Shown: one piece after another, positions 31,679 through 41,665 of the stretch | Numbering within the stretch: the stretch's first letter is position 1 | How the letters are laid out: each line of letters begins with the position of its first letter | NCBI GenBank assembly: GCA_024364735.1 | Contig: JAGFNQ010000847.1 | Span: forward strand, 333,185 to 397,184 | Direction of reading: 5' to 3' | DNA length: 64,000 nucleotides | From: Boesenbergia rotunda | Lineage: Eukaryota; Streptophyta; Magnoliopsida; Zingiberales; Zingiberaceae | The notes under the pieces: generated by a model | What the model was told of the DNA's origin: nothing | The model's database searches: none | What the model saw: the letters and a program-made list of their open reading frames with translations, nothing else | Translations under genes and position numbers: made by a program

Positions 31679-32345
31679 TCGAATCATATCGGGCAGCAAG
31701 GGCAAAACATCTCATTCTCCTAGCGGATAGCATGGCGCCAACACGGGCACGCCCTGCGCAAGACCCCACCGCTGCCTGGAGGCCCTGCGGCTTCTCGAAG
31801 GCCTCGCACAAGGGCCACGGTAGTGGCCGAGGCCTTACACGAGCCCCGCAGCTGCAACGAAGACCTCGCGGGAGCCCCGCAACTGCGTGCGGCTAAGTTT
31901 ATTTTTTCAATTTAATTTTTTTTCTTTAACCATTAATGTTTTCTTAGGCAGTTTTTATTTTAATTTTACTTTTTATTTTTTTAATGATTAATTCTTTTCT
32001 CTTTTAATTCTTTCTCCTTTTCTCTATATTTTATTTTATTTTTATTTCTTTTATCCTTAAACATATGATTGATTTTTACATAGGAAAAAATTTCCTCTTT
32101 AAACTAATTAAAATAAATTAAATGTGAATTCAGTTTAAACGTACTTGATCCTAATCATTAGGTCTAGACTTTAGTTAATCTTAAATTAATTTTTACTCGA
32201 TTTTAATTTTAAAATATTAATTTAATCTAATAGTAAGTATTTAGAGTAATCAAATAATTTAATAATATTTTTTAATTAATAAAGTACCGAAACTATATTG
32301 GCATGACACAATATAATACCGAAACTATATCAGTTCAGTCATAAA
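31679..32345. other. GC-rich/AT-rich insertion in copia D
   Basis: About 200 bp of GC-rich sequence (31700-31890; many GCCTCGC/GCCCCGC words) followed by ~450 bp of very AT-rich DNA. Ends TCTCGAATCATATCGG and TACCGAAACTATATC look like the terminal regions of a non-autonomous DNA transposon, but I could not fix a target duplication. Confidence 0.4.
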
Positions 32346-32699
32346 CCAAAAATCTAATAATTAAGCCTAATTGATACAACAAAACTCAAGATGATATTAA
32401 AATTCATGTTAAAAAGTTTCAGTTAGTGCTTTCTCTTGAAAATTTGACTAGTGGTTTTAAAATTCTTGAATATGATGTTAGGTAATTAAAGGGTCATTTA
32501 CAAGAAAGTAAAAACAAGGTTTAATTCTTTGCAAACACAACAAGCTTGCAATTCGTTAAATAATAAGAGTAGTAATTCATGCTTCATTCAATTTTACTAG
32601 TCTACATGTATTAAATCTTGGGTTCCCAAGCATTTACTCCTTTTGGGAATCAAAAGCTTGGGAATCTAAATCTTCATTAGGTATACATAAGAAAAAAGA

Positions 32700-32860
32700 A
32701 TTTGGATTGATGGGTCATTGATAGTGGGTGTTCAAGACACCTGATGAATGATATTGGTAAATTCTCATCTCTTAGATATAAAAATAAAGGTAGTGTTTCA
32801 TTTGCTAATGATAATAAACTTAATGTTGTTAGGAGTATAACTTACTATAAGTTAATTATG
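32700..32860 (+). pseudogene. Copia D protease remnant
   Basis: Readable as DSGCSRHL-like protease sequence (one stop), then NDIGKFSSLRYKNKGSVSFA. Broken off by hAT-1 at 32868. Confidence 0.65.
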
Positions 32861-33147
32861 TGACATCCAGTGTTCGAAAATAGGCCTAGGTGGCCACCTA
32901 GGCATCACCTAGGCACTCGGCGGCCGGCAACCATCCCAGAACCGGGTGTGATGAGTCCGGCTCCGCCGGAGGTGTCACGATGCTGCTAGCGCCCGCGGCC
33001 GCCTACTCGTGGTGTTGTTTTTTCTTTTTTAAATTTTATTATTTATTCAATTTAATCATTTCCTCAACTAAATGGGGAAATTCGAATAGGCTTCTAGAAA
33101 TCCTAATTAAATACCCTAATAAATTATATAAAAAATATATTTAAAAT

Positions 33148-33728
33148 CAGTGTTGTAAATGGCGGTAGGCAATGGTGGGGCAGTCAGTGACCGTCTACTA
33201 CCTCGGTCACCTAGGTAGTAGTGCCTAAGTGGTTGAATTTCTTTTTACTATTTTTTATACATAATATTATAAATAATTATTATTCTTTATAATATTTATT
33301 TTTAATAAAATATATTAATTAAAAATTTAAAATATCTAAATATTTAAAAATAAAAATATAATTATATATATTAAATTAATGGGATAATTCTATTAAGTAT
33401 ATTTAAATTATCCCAATCATAGCTAGAAGCTGATTAAAATTATTAATCTAAAGTAATTGAATTAAACCTTAACTTATAGCTTATCCGCGTACTTGTTTCA
33501 GCCAAGCCACGAGTTCAACACATCACCGGTACTGCAGAACAAGTTCGGATGCATCGCCGAGTTCGGGCAATGGCTTCGAGCCCGTCTTTGGGATCAAACA
33601 ATGCCTCCGGGCCCCACGGTGGTGGAAGAAGGTGAGTTACAGCCTAAAGCACAGCCTCAGCCTAAGGCGGTGCAGTTAATGCCCGCCTCCCGCCTAGGCG
33701 GCCACCTCAACTACCATTTAGAACACTA
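33148..33728 (+). mobile_element. Non-autonomous hAT nested in hAT-1
   Basis: 581 bp. Left end CAGTGTTGTAAATGG; right end, reverse-complemented, TAGTGTTCTAAATGG: a 15-bp inverted repeat with two mismatches. Perfect 8-bp target duplications TTTAAAAT at 33140-33147 and 33729-33736. No transposase. The 94-codon open frame at 33493-33777 runs across the right end and is not a gene. Confidence 0.88.
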
Positions 33729-34034
33729 TTTAAAATTAAAATTTTATCTAAATTTTATTAATTTATTTATATTTTGATATTTTTATATTTAAAATTAAAA
33801 AATCTAATAAATTTTATTAATTGATATAAATCAATTTTATATTTTGATAATTTTATTTTTTTTATTTATTGATTTCAATACTCTTAAGTCTTAAAATCTA
33901 AATATTGTATATCTTAATATTTTATATATAATTACATCTTAATTATTTTATATATAATTTTTTCTTAGACTTGTTATTAATGATTTAAAGTTCTTAAACT
34001 TATTTTTAAATCACTTTTCAGGTTATCACAATTA

Positions 34035-34448
34035 CAATGGCAAGCAATCCATCTTCAACGGCATCAATCACTCAAACTAGAATCCAGGATTCTTTGAAGA
34101 AAGTCAAATGACATCGGATGGAGTTTGGGATGTTAATTGATCTTAAAAACCTCAACAAAATTAAATGTAAGTTATGTGAAAAATGATGTGGGGGCGTGTA
34201 TAGGATCTAGGAGCACAAAGTCGAAAAGCATCTAAAGAAGATAAAAATAAGTGCAATCAGGTTATTTTAGAAGGGAGGAATAGAAAGAAGAATAAAATAA
34301 TGAAAGAACAAAGTTGTAGAGCAGAGGAGATAATTTCTCTAGATGAAGAAGAATTATCAACCATCATTGGATTGTGATAGTGGGGAAGATGATAAAGTTG
34401 AAGCTCTAGAGTGAGAGAACTTAACGAGTGATCCCGACCTAGCTTATG
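34035..34448 (+). pseudogene. hAT-1 transposase N-terminus (dead)
   Basis: Starts like hAT-2: MASNPSSTAS, then MEFGMLIDLKNLNKIKCKLC, which carries the first cysteines of a BED-type zinc finger. Stops follow within 35 codons and recur. Truncated by the gypsy insertion. Confidence 0.72.
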
Positions 34449-35367
34449 TGTAGTCCGGTCGGCCAACCTGGCGCCTCATGAGGATAGGTCATGGCCACGG
34501 GAGCTCCGACAACCCGACATGGCAGACCAGGGTCATGGGCTCGAGTCCCACTCGGGTCGGATCGCCCGACTAGATGGCTAATCAGGTATAGCCTGAACTA
34601 GCCCCACCTCGAAACGCCGAGTGCTCGACTTAAGGACGGCCGCTCGGCACGCTCCTTATGTTATAATTCTGTTTTCCGAGGGACGAGTCTACCGAGCTAG
34701 GTCCAAGCACCCCGCGACTTGGTGTGTAACATACATTCCGATCAGTATGTCATTAGCTTCATAGTTGGGTTCCCCGTGAAATAATCGATCGGCGCATCCT
34801 TTCGGTGCGCTCCAACTTGGAAGTTGTCGCTATCGGCGGCAGTACCTACCCCCTAACACCACTCTGCTAAAGATAGTACCAAAGTCGGCGCAGGTCGGCT
34901 CAGGCCTGACACCACTCGTGTCCGAATCACGAATATTTTGCTGACACAGTACCTTCCTGACAAGTTCTAGCAACCCATACCATGGCGCCCCCTGCATATG
35001 TCAGATGAGGCGGCGCCGGTCGGCGAGATGACAGTGGCCCCTGACCCTGTCCCCATATAAGACAAAATGTGGTCAACAGGACAAAGACTGTCGGCTCCCC
35101 CGGCAATATAAGGCTCTCCTTCCTTCACCTACAGCTATGCATAATACATTTTAGCTATAGTTCTTCCTTTAGCTTCATCTTCTCCACCGGATTCTGACTT
35201 GATCGTCGGAGGGTCTTGCTGGGAAGCTCTCCCGCGGGTTGCTGACGGTCGTTTTTCTCGTAGGAAAGGTGCTACTTGGAGCAATCCTCCGTGCCACTCA
35301 TCCTTCTCCATCGACAAGCCAGTTTCGTCATCAAGTTGGGAGTCCACCTCGCTCTTTGACAGGATCA
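34449..35367 (+). repeat. Gypsy 5' LTR
   Basis: Begins TGTAGTCCGGTCGG and ends GACAGGATCA; borders are my best estimate. TATA-like words CATATAA (35054) and CAATATAAGG (35102) lie near its 3' part. The following TTTGGTGTTAAAAGG resembles a decayed PBS of the TTTGGCGCCG type seen in Tat/Athila elements. Confidence 0.6.
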
Positions 35368-35412
35368 TATTTGGTGTTAAAAGGAGGGCATTCGCCTGAT
35401 CGAGAGCGCAAG

Positions 35413-36562
35413 ATGGAAGAACCCAACCAAGTGACGGTCACAATTACACCTGAGGAGTACGAGTTCCTGATGGCTGCCCAGCCCAGAAAACCCCCTAGTT
35501 ACCTCTACATGCGATTAGCCCGGCAACCTGATTTCTCAAGCCCTCGACCATGGGCAACTCGACAGGTCGGGGAAATGTCATCCTGCCAGAGGGCGTTTCA
35601 ATCCCCTTCCCACCTGCATTTTACCGAGCCAGAGGAGACGAGGCTCACTCTAATCCCGCAGAGGCGTCCGCATCCAGTCAGACGCATCGGCAACGTCTGG
35701 ATAAGGGAAAGGGCATAGCCGACACACCGGCTCCCCCAACGCGTTGCCCGTTTTCCTTGCAGATCCTCGAGAATTCGGTCCCCAAGCATCTCCGATTCTT
35801 TACCATCCTGGAGTACTCGGGAGCCAGTGATCCCGAGGAGCACCTCATGAAGTTTGAAAGCGCTGCCTTACTTCATCAATATCCCGAGGGCGTCAAATGT
35901 CGTGCTTTCTTGACGACCCTGTTGGGACCGGCTCAGCGATGGTTCGATCGACTCTCGAGTGGGTCCATGTCGAGTCTTGAGGAGCTCAAGAGGTTGTTCA
36001 TGCAACACTTCGCGAGCAATCGGAAGCATCATAAGACCAGCCTCAACCTATTTGCATTGAAACAGGGTCCGAAAGAATTGCTCGGAGCCTACATCAAGAG
36101 GTTCAATAGAGTGGCTATGGGCGTATCGACCGCTACCCCTGAGGTTCTCATTAGTGCGTTTTCTCAGGGTTACAGGAGGGAGATTTCTTCCGTTCACTGA
36201 TTAGGAAGCCCCCAAAGGACTTGGACAGTCTATTGGAAAAAGTTGTTAAGTACATCAACGTAGAAGAAGCCCAAGCCGCCTGGAGAAAGGAAGTCGGGGG
36301 CACCCCAACACCCAGCCCCCCACAGAATAGCCGCTCGCCGGGCAGACCCATCCGCAGCCCAAGAGGGGCAGTCGACCGGGGAGGGATGGAGGGGAGACAC
36401 ATACAGCAAGTAGCTCAAGATGTCTGCCGACCCGGTGGAAGCCTTATTGCGCATTCCACCAAAGTAACACACACAGCACCGATGAATGTCAACAGGCCGG
36501 GAGAGGTCGGGCCCCTATCGCTCGGGGATGGGGGTGACAGGTCTCCCCAGGATGTGGCTTAG
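35413..36562 (+). pseudogene. Gypsy gag (two frameshifts)
   Basis: Starts MEEPNQVTVTITPEEYEFLM in one frame, shifts near 35550 into the frame holding the core (LRFFTILEYSGASDPEEHLM, RAFLTTLLGPAQRWFDRL, FMQHFASNRKHHKTS), then shifts again near 36195 to KPPKDLDSLLEKVVKYINVE. The core is a Retrotrans_gag domain, which assembles the element particle. Confidence 0.82.
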
Positions 36563-37755
36563 GTCAGGGAGGTCCCTCGGTCGTACCAGAGACAGGAGAG
36601 CTTAGGCGGAACACACCTGCCGCTCGCAACCTATTTCTCCTGGAGTGGCAGGCTGAGCCCGAAGAGATAGAGGAAGAATAGGCCAACCAGCAGAATGTCG
36701 TCCGAGGAGGGGTCCATGTGATCTCGGGTGGGCCAACCGGAGGAGACTCGAACCGAGCGAGAAAGGTCGAGGTACGCTGACTGGAAATTCACCAGGTGGG
36801 AACGAGCGCCACTCAGCGCAAGGCCGTCAGATCAGTTTTGGGCCACAGGACCTGCAAGGATTGGAGGTCCCCAATGACGATGCCCTGGTCATCACTGTCG
36901 TGATCGTCAACTATCAGATCCACCGCACCATCATGGACACAAGCAGCTCGGTAAACATACTGTACAAGAAAGTTTTCGGCCAATTGCAGATCGAGTCGTT
37001 CCAGTTGGAGTTGGTGACTACGCCTGTTCGGGTTTACGGGGAACCAGGTGTAGCCGATCAAGCAGATACGTCTAGTTGTGCCCTGGGCAAAGAGCCCCTA
37101 AAAAGAACCAAGTGGTCCACCTTCCTAATAGTGGACACCCCTTCAGCCAACAACGTGATATTGGGATGACCGACCCTCAATGAGTTCCGAGTGGCGATCT
37201 CAACCTTTTACCTCAAGATAAAGTTCCCGGTCGGCGATAAGGTCGGGGAAGTAAAGGGGGATCAACGAGTGGCGCGCCGATGCTACGTGGACGACGTTCG
37301 GGCAGAGGGTCAGAAATCAAGGCGAACATCCACTAGCTGCAATATGGTGCAGGCTTCCCCTTGGGCAAAACTGCACGAGGACAATGAGGAGGCCCAGTTA
37401 CTCCCCGATCGGGCTGAGACCAAAGTCAGGATAGAGCAGACTTGTCCGACGAATTAAAGCAGCCGCTGTTGGATTGCCTGGCACGGAACTAGAATGTATT
37501 CGCCTAGTCGATAAAGGATCTCCAGGGGGTCTGGCCGGAAGTGGTCGAGCGCCATTTGCACGTGTATCCGAGCGCCAGACCGGTCAAACAGCGCAAGAGG
37601 GATTTCAGTATAGAGCAGAACAAGGTCATTCGAGCAGAGATCGAGAAGCTATTGGATGCCTGACACATTAGAGAGGTTCAGTTCCCGGCCTGGCTAGCTA
37701 ATGTGGTCCTCATGGCCAAACCTGATAACAAGTGGCGAGTCTGCGACTTTTACGG
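36563..37755 (+). pseudogene. Gypsy protease and RT N-terminus
   Basis: Spacer to ~36800, then an aspartic-protease region: IMDTSSSVNILYKKVF at ~36930 (the active-site triplet reads DTS rather than DTG/DSG), then VDTPSANNVILG. After a stop near 37168 follows AISTFYLKIKFPVGDKVGEV. RT starts around 37660 (REVQFPAWLANVVLMAKP, DNKWRVCDF) and is cut at 37755 before any catalytic motif. Confidence 0.78.
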
Positions 37756-39240
37756 GATCGGGATTTCTTTCCTTTTTTTTTTAAAGCCCTAAACTTGTTG
37801 TCGATTCATCTACCTCTTCCAGACACCTCCGGAATCGTTGTTGCCTCCTCCGGAATTGTCGCTGCCTCCTCCGATATCGCACGCAGCAGCAGGTATGTAT
37901 TTAGTTTTTTTTACTTTTCCAGCGTGCTTCCAGCGTCGTGGGATGCCGGAAATGTCGCAGGAGTCTTCCGGCGGTGCCGGATGGCTCCGGGGACGCGTCC
38001 GACGCCGCCCGAAGCATCCCGCGATGCTTTCGGTGGCGTCAGACATGTCGCAAGACATTTATGGCGCCACTGGACTTGTCGCCGGAGACATCCGGCACCG
38101 CCGGAAGTCTCCGACGACGTTGCCGTCACCGCCGAACGTTTCCCGCGACGCATCCGGCGGCGGCGACAGCGGTCGATCCTGCGCCGACGCTATTTTTTTT
38201 TAATTTTATTATTTATATTTATTATTTAATTTTAGTTAAAGTTTTAAACATTTCCTCTAATAAATAGAAAATTTGAATTATAAATCATATTTATTAATTA
38301 TAAATCATATTCTTATTCAAAAATTTATATTTAAAATTTAAAAAAATATATATATTTTATATATAATTTTTTTGATTTTTTATAATTTATTAATGATTCT
38401 AAAGTTCTTAAATTTGTTTTTAAATCATTTTTCAGGTTATTACAATTACAATGGCAAGCAATCCATCTTCAACAGCATCAGTTACTCAACCTGAATCCGG
38501 GATTCTTAGAAGAAAGTCAAATGACATTGGATGGGAGTTTGGGATGTTGATTGATCCTAAGAACCTTGACAAAATTAAATGCAAGTTGTGTGGAAAAATA
38601 ATGTCGGGAGGAGTATATAGGATTAAGGAGCACATTGATAATATACCTGGAAATGTATCTGGTTGTCAAAAAGCATCTCAAAAAGATAAAAACAAGTGCA
38701 AATAGGTTATTTTAGAAAGGAGGAACAGAAAAAAGAACAAAATAATGGAAAAACAAAGTTGTCGAGCAAAGGTGACTATTTCTCCTGATGAAGAAGAAGG
38801 TTCTGAAATTGAAGGGATAGATCCATCTAAAAAACCTCTTCCTTTTGGCCCCCTAGATAGATTTGCATCAGCAATTGCTCCAGAAAATGTAAGTTCAAGT
38901 GGGAGTAAAGTGTTTCGCCAAAAAAATATAAATAAGGCTCTTTTCAAGGAGAGAACTCAACAAGTGCAACAATATGTTGGGAGATAGGTTTATGAAAATG
39001 GAATCCCATTCAATACCGTTGATAATGATAGCTTCAAGCAACTAATGGAAGCAGTGGGTCAATTTGGACCAGGATTCAAGCCTCCAACTCAATATCAACT
39101 AAGGGAACCACTGTTAAAAGCCGAAGTTGAAAGAACAAAACAACTGCTGAAGAAACATGAAGAAGAATGGGCAAAGAATGGATGCTCGATCATGATAGAT
39201 GCATAGAGTGATAGAAAAAGAAGAAGCATCTTAAATTTGT
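37756..39240 (+). mobile_element. hAT relic (hAT-2)
   Basis: A 5' GC-rich, CpG-rich part (37800-38190, many CCGGAA/TGTCGC words), AT-rich DNA, then transposase from 38451. A donor-like CAG|GTATGT at 37892/37893 and an acceptor TTTTTCAG at 38435 suggest a 5'-UTR intron. Similar to hAT-1. The 3' half of the transposase and right end are missing; an LTR-like sequence starts at about 39240. Confidence 0.7.
38451..39240 (+). pseudogene. hAT-2 transposase N-terminal half (three in-frame stops)
   Basis: Starts MASNPSSTASVTQPE. A BED-type zinc finger is visible (IKCKLCGKIMSGGVYRIKEH). The frame continues with FASAIAPENV, VYENGIPFNTVDNDSFKQLM and GCSIMIDA, typical of hAT transposases. Three TAG stops at about 38703, 38983 and 39204 interrupt an otherwise continuous frame; the last two sit where the family normally has Trp. 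The catalytic C-terminal part is lost. Confidence 0.82.
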
Positions 39241-39935
39241 GTGTTAAGATTTGATCCAAATTGGATTAATTGAGTTAGACTCAAGTGAATCTAATTGGGC
39301 TATGGGATTGAGTTCTAATTTGAGTTAGACTCATTTAGATTAGACTCAACCACATTTGAATGAGATATTAATTCATTAAAATGTTTAATGAATTAATAAT
39401 AGAGGAAGATGAAAAGTTTCTCTTCATTGGATGAAGAAAAGTTGAAGAGTCACATGAGAAACATGTACTCTAATTGGGTTTTTATTGGCTTTAATGGAGG
39501 GAAGCTAAAATGACAAAAACTCTTCATATCTTCATATTCATTGGATGAATATAAGAGAGTTTTTCTTATCATTTGGATGATGTTCTTGTCATTTTTCTTC
39601 TCCTCCTTCCCTTTGGCGGAACCCTTCTCCTCCTCTCCTTCTTGCTTTGTGAATATTCTCTTGTGGCTAGCACCACAAAGGCGATTCTTCTCCGAAGCTT
39701 GAGAGATCGTGTTCGTGTGGATACGCATAGAGGCATGGACACTTGAACGTCTAAGAGATCCGACATACCTTGGACGAGCGGGATAATCGAAGGGCACGCT
39801 TCAAAAGTATACTTATAAGATAGGAATTTGTAGATCTAATTTTGTATGAGTTTTTCTTTCGCATGGATTGCTCGTGGGATCTATTATTTCCGCTGCGATT
39901 TTAAATGTTTATGTCTATAGATCCCTACAATTAGT
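39241..39935. repeat. LTR-like sequence, possibly a solo LTR
   Basis: From about TGTTAAGATTTGATCC to ATAGATCCCTACA. It has repeated GAGTTAGACTCA words at the start, a long pyrimidine-rich stretch (39590-39650) and TTCCGCTGCGATTTT near the end, as in many plant copia LTRs. Target duplications were not found. Confidence 0.45.
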
Positions 39936-40500
39936 ACATTATAAGAGCCTTTTTTGGAAGTTACTATTTAAGGTAGCTGATTGAAGGCTACAACTTACAA
40001 GGATCTACTGCAATGATGGGTAAAGTCATTGAGCGTCAACAATTAGTGGACTGTTGGTGAGGTAGCAGTCTAGTAATACAAGACAAACAAGATTGATTTC
40101 TAGAACACACTTGGAAGCTTGGGAGATGCCTATAAATATAGGGCATGTTGGTATTGAAAAGCATTCAATCTATAGCAAGATATTGTGCTAGACTATTTAC
40201 TCTCAAGCTCTTCTCTCCACTTGTGATTTTTCTTTTATACTTTTGTGACCAAGGCATTGTAAGAGGTTTCTCTACCTCCGGAGGATTTTCAAGGAGAAAA
40301 AAAATGGAATTCATGGAGTAAGTTGCTGTTGAAAGATCATAGGTAGTGGAGCAAAAGCCCGAGGGCTGCCAAACCACATAAATCATTGAATTAGCATCGT
40401 GTCCCTCTACTTTTCTAGGCGCATTTCTGTTATTGTGTGTTGCATTTATTTTCTTGTTGTGGAATTACTTTTCTTACTGTCCTCTAAGTTCAATTTAATG
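39936..40500 (+). repeat. LTR fragment of the copia D family
   Basis: Similar over ~500 bp to 29690-30200. No internal retrotransposon sequence follows, so it is a fragment or solo LTR. 40501-40900 beyond it holds nothing I recognise. Confidence 0.6.
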
Positions 40501-40900
40501 CTAAAAGAAAACTTTCATTAGTAAGGCCTGTCATACTTCATGGATCAAAATGTTAGCTTAGGAAACAACATATAGAAGAAATTAGAGTAGCAAAGATGAA
40601 AATTTGAAGATGAATAGTTGGAATTATTGGAAAAAAGAATAAAAAATTACTATTGAGGAGCAAGTAGGTGTAAAATTCATAGATTATATAATGATAGAAA
40701 ATAAATCAAGATGGTACAAATTGATAAATTGAACTGATTAGAGTTGAAGCTGTGCTAGACAGAGTGAGCGACTCCATACAGCGGATCACAAATAATTGGG
40801 ATTAATACAGCCTAATCATCATGATAATTGTGTCTGGCTAGATTCTTATTAGAGAACAATAACAAATTTAAGAGATTAAACAGACCGGTCAATAGGATAG

Positions 40901-41470
40901 AAATCAGGATTTAGGATCAGAAAAGTTCTGCTTGTAATACCTACTGGGTCTGAAAAGATCAAAGTCCATCCATTCTCAAATCTCATAACAATAAGACCAA
41001 GAAGAAGATACACCCAAATCACTGTATTGGAAGTGAATTCCAACAGCAGGTTCAGTATTCTGCCGATTTCTGCATCAGATCTTGTAGCCCGGTCGCCTTA
41101 GGAACCAACAGGAAGTTTCTGTTTCCCCCTTCCACCTGTTCCTGGGGCAACGGACCACAGAGATACTGACGCGACAATTTCAATTCGCAAAGGAAGGTAT
41201 AGGGATACAGAGAACCGAAGCACATGCAGCGAAAAGAATTTTGTTTTTGTTTTTGTTGTTTGGTACCTGGATGCGGTGGTCTGTTCGCCGCTCACCGCCG
41301 TTCGCCGTGGAAGCGAGTGCACCGTTTTCGTTCGCTAATGCCGCAAGCTGTGCGAGAAATGGAGAAGAGATCACTCGACACGATGGAGAGAGAGAGGAGG
41401 AGGCGGAGTTGTGATCGGGCGATCGAGCAGCCTGTATTTTGGGAGGGAATGTTTTACTTAAAAACACATA
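40901..41470 (-). other. Possible 5' exon and promoter of a host gene
   Basis: On the minus strand a pyrimidine-rich start (TCCGCCTCCTCCTCTCTCTC near 41410-41390) is followed by GC-richer sequence and a clean splice donor CATCCAG|GTACCA at 41267/41266. This looks like a plant 5' UTR exon. It has no clear ATG-led frame. It could be the upstream exon of the host gene whose first coding exon begins with an acceptor at 28004; the intron would then be about 13.3 kb and filled with transposons. It could also belong to an unrelated gene. Confidence 0.35.
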
Positions 41471-41665
41471 ATTCCAATTAGTCCTAAAAATAAAAACAGT
41501 AAATATTTGGGGGAAATTTTAAAAGAAACTTTCATTTTTTAATCGTATACCTTTAATTTAAAAAAAATAAAATGGCAATTTAAAAAAATATATATCCTTT
41601 TATAGTGGATTCGGACCAATGATATATTAAAATATTTTTTTAATTTGGTTAAGATTGCTTCAAAG

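Larger units (their letters stand above)
29112..32867 (+). mobile_element. Copia relic (copia D): LTR, gag and start of pol
   Basis: Plus strand. An LTR-like region (29112-30233) is followed by gag with an internal triplication, a GC-rich foreign insertion at ~31679-32345, and protease remnants up to 32867, where the hAT-1 left end interrupts it. Integrase, RT, RNase H and 3' LTR are absent. Many stops. Confidence 0.65.
32868..34448 (+). mobile_element. hAT relic (hAT-1), left end and N-terminal transposase
   Basis: Left end CAGTGTTCGAAAATAGG at 32868, then GC-rich and AT-rich non-coding sequence, a nested hAT at 33148-33728, and the transposase start at 34035. It is cut at about 34448 by a gypsy element. 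The sequence around the transposase start matches hAT-2 (38410-38720), including an intron acceptor just before the ATG. Confidence 0.7.
34449..37755 (+). mobile_element. Tat-like Ty3/gypsy element, 3' truncated
   Basis: 5' LTR 34449-35367, degenerate PBS, gag, protease and the first ~100 bp of RT. It stops abruptly near 37755, where hAT-2 5' sequence begins. Integrase, RNase H and 3' LTR are missing. Frames are broken in several places. GC content is much higher than in the flanking AT-rich hAT sequence. Confidence 0.8.

Noticed and set aside
33493..33777. 94-codon plus-strand frame as a small gene
   Set aside because: It crosses the right end and the target duplication of the nested hAT at 33728-33736, so it is not an ancestral gene.
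40900..41110. Minus-strand frame with a hydrophobic stretch (VIWVYLLLGLIV) as a membrane protein exon
   Set aside because: No upstream start without crossing a stop and no conserved feature; listed only as part of a possible 5' exon region.
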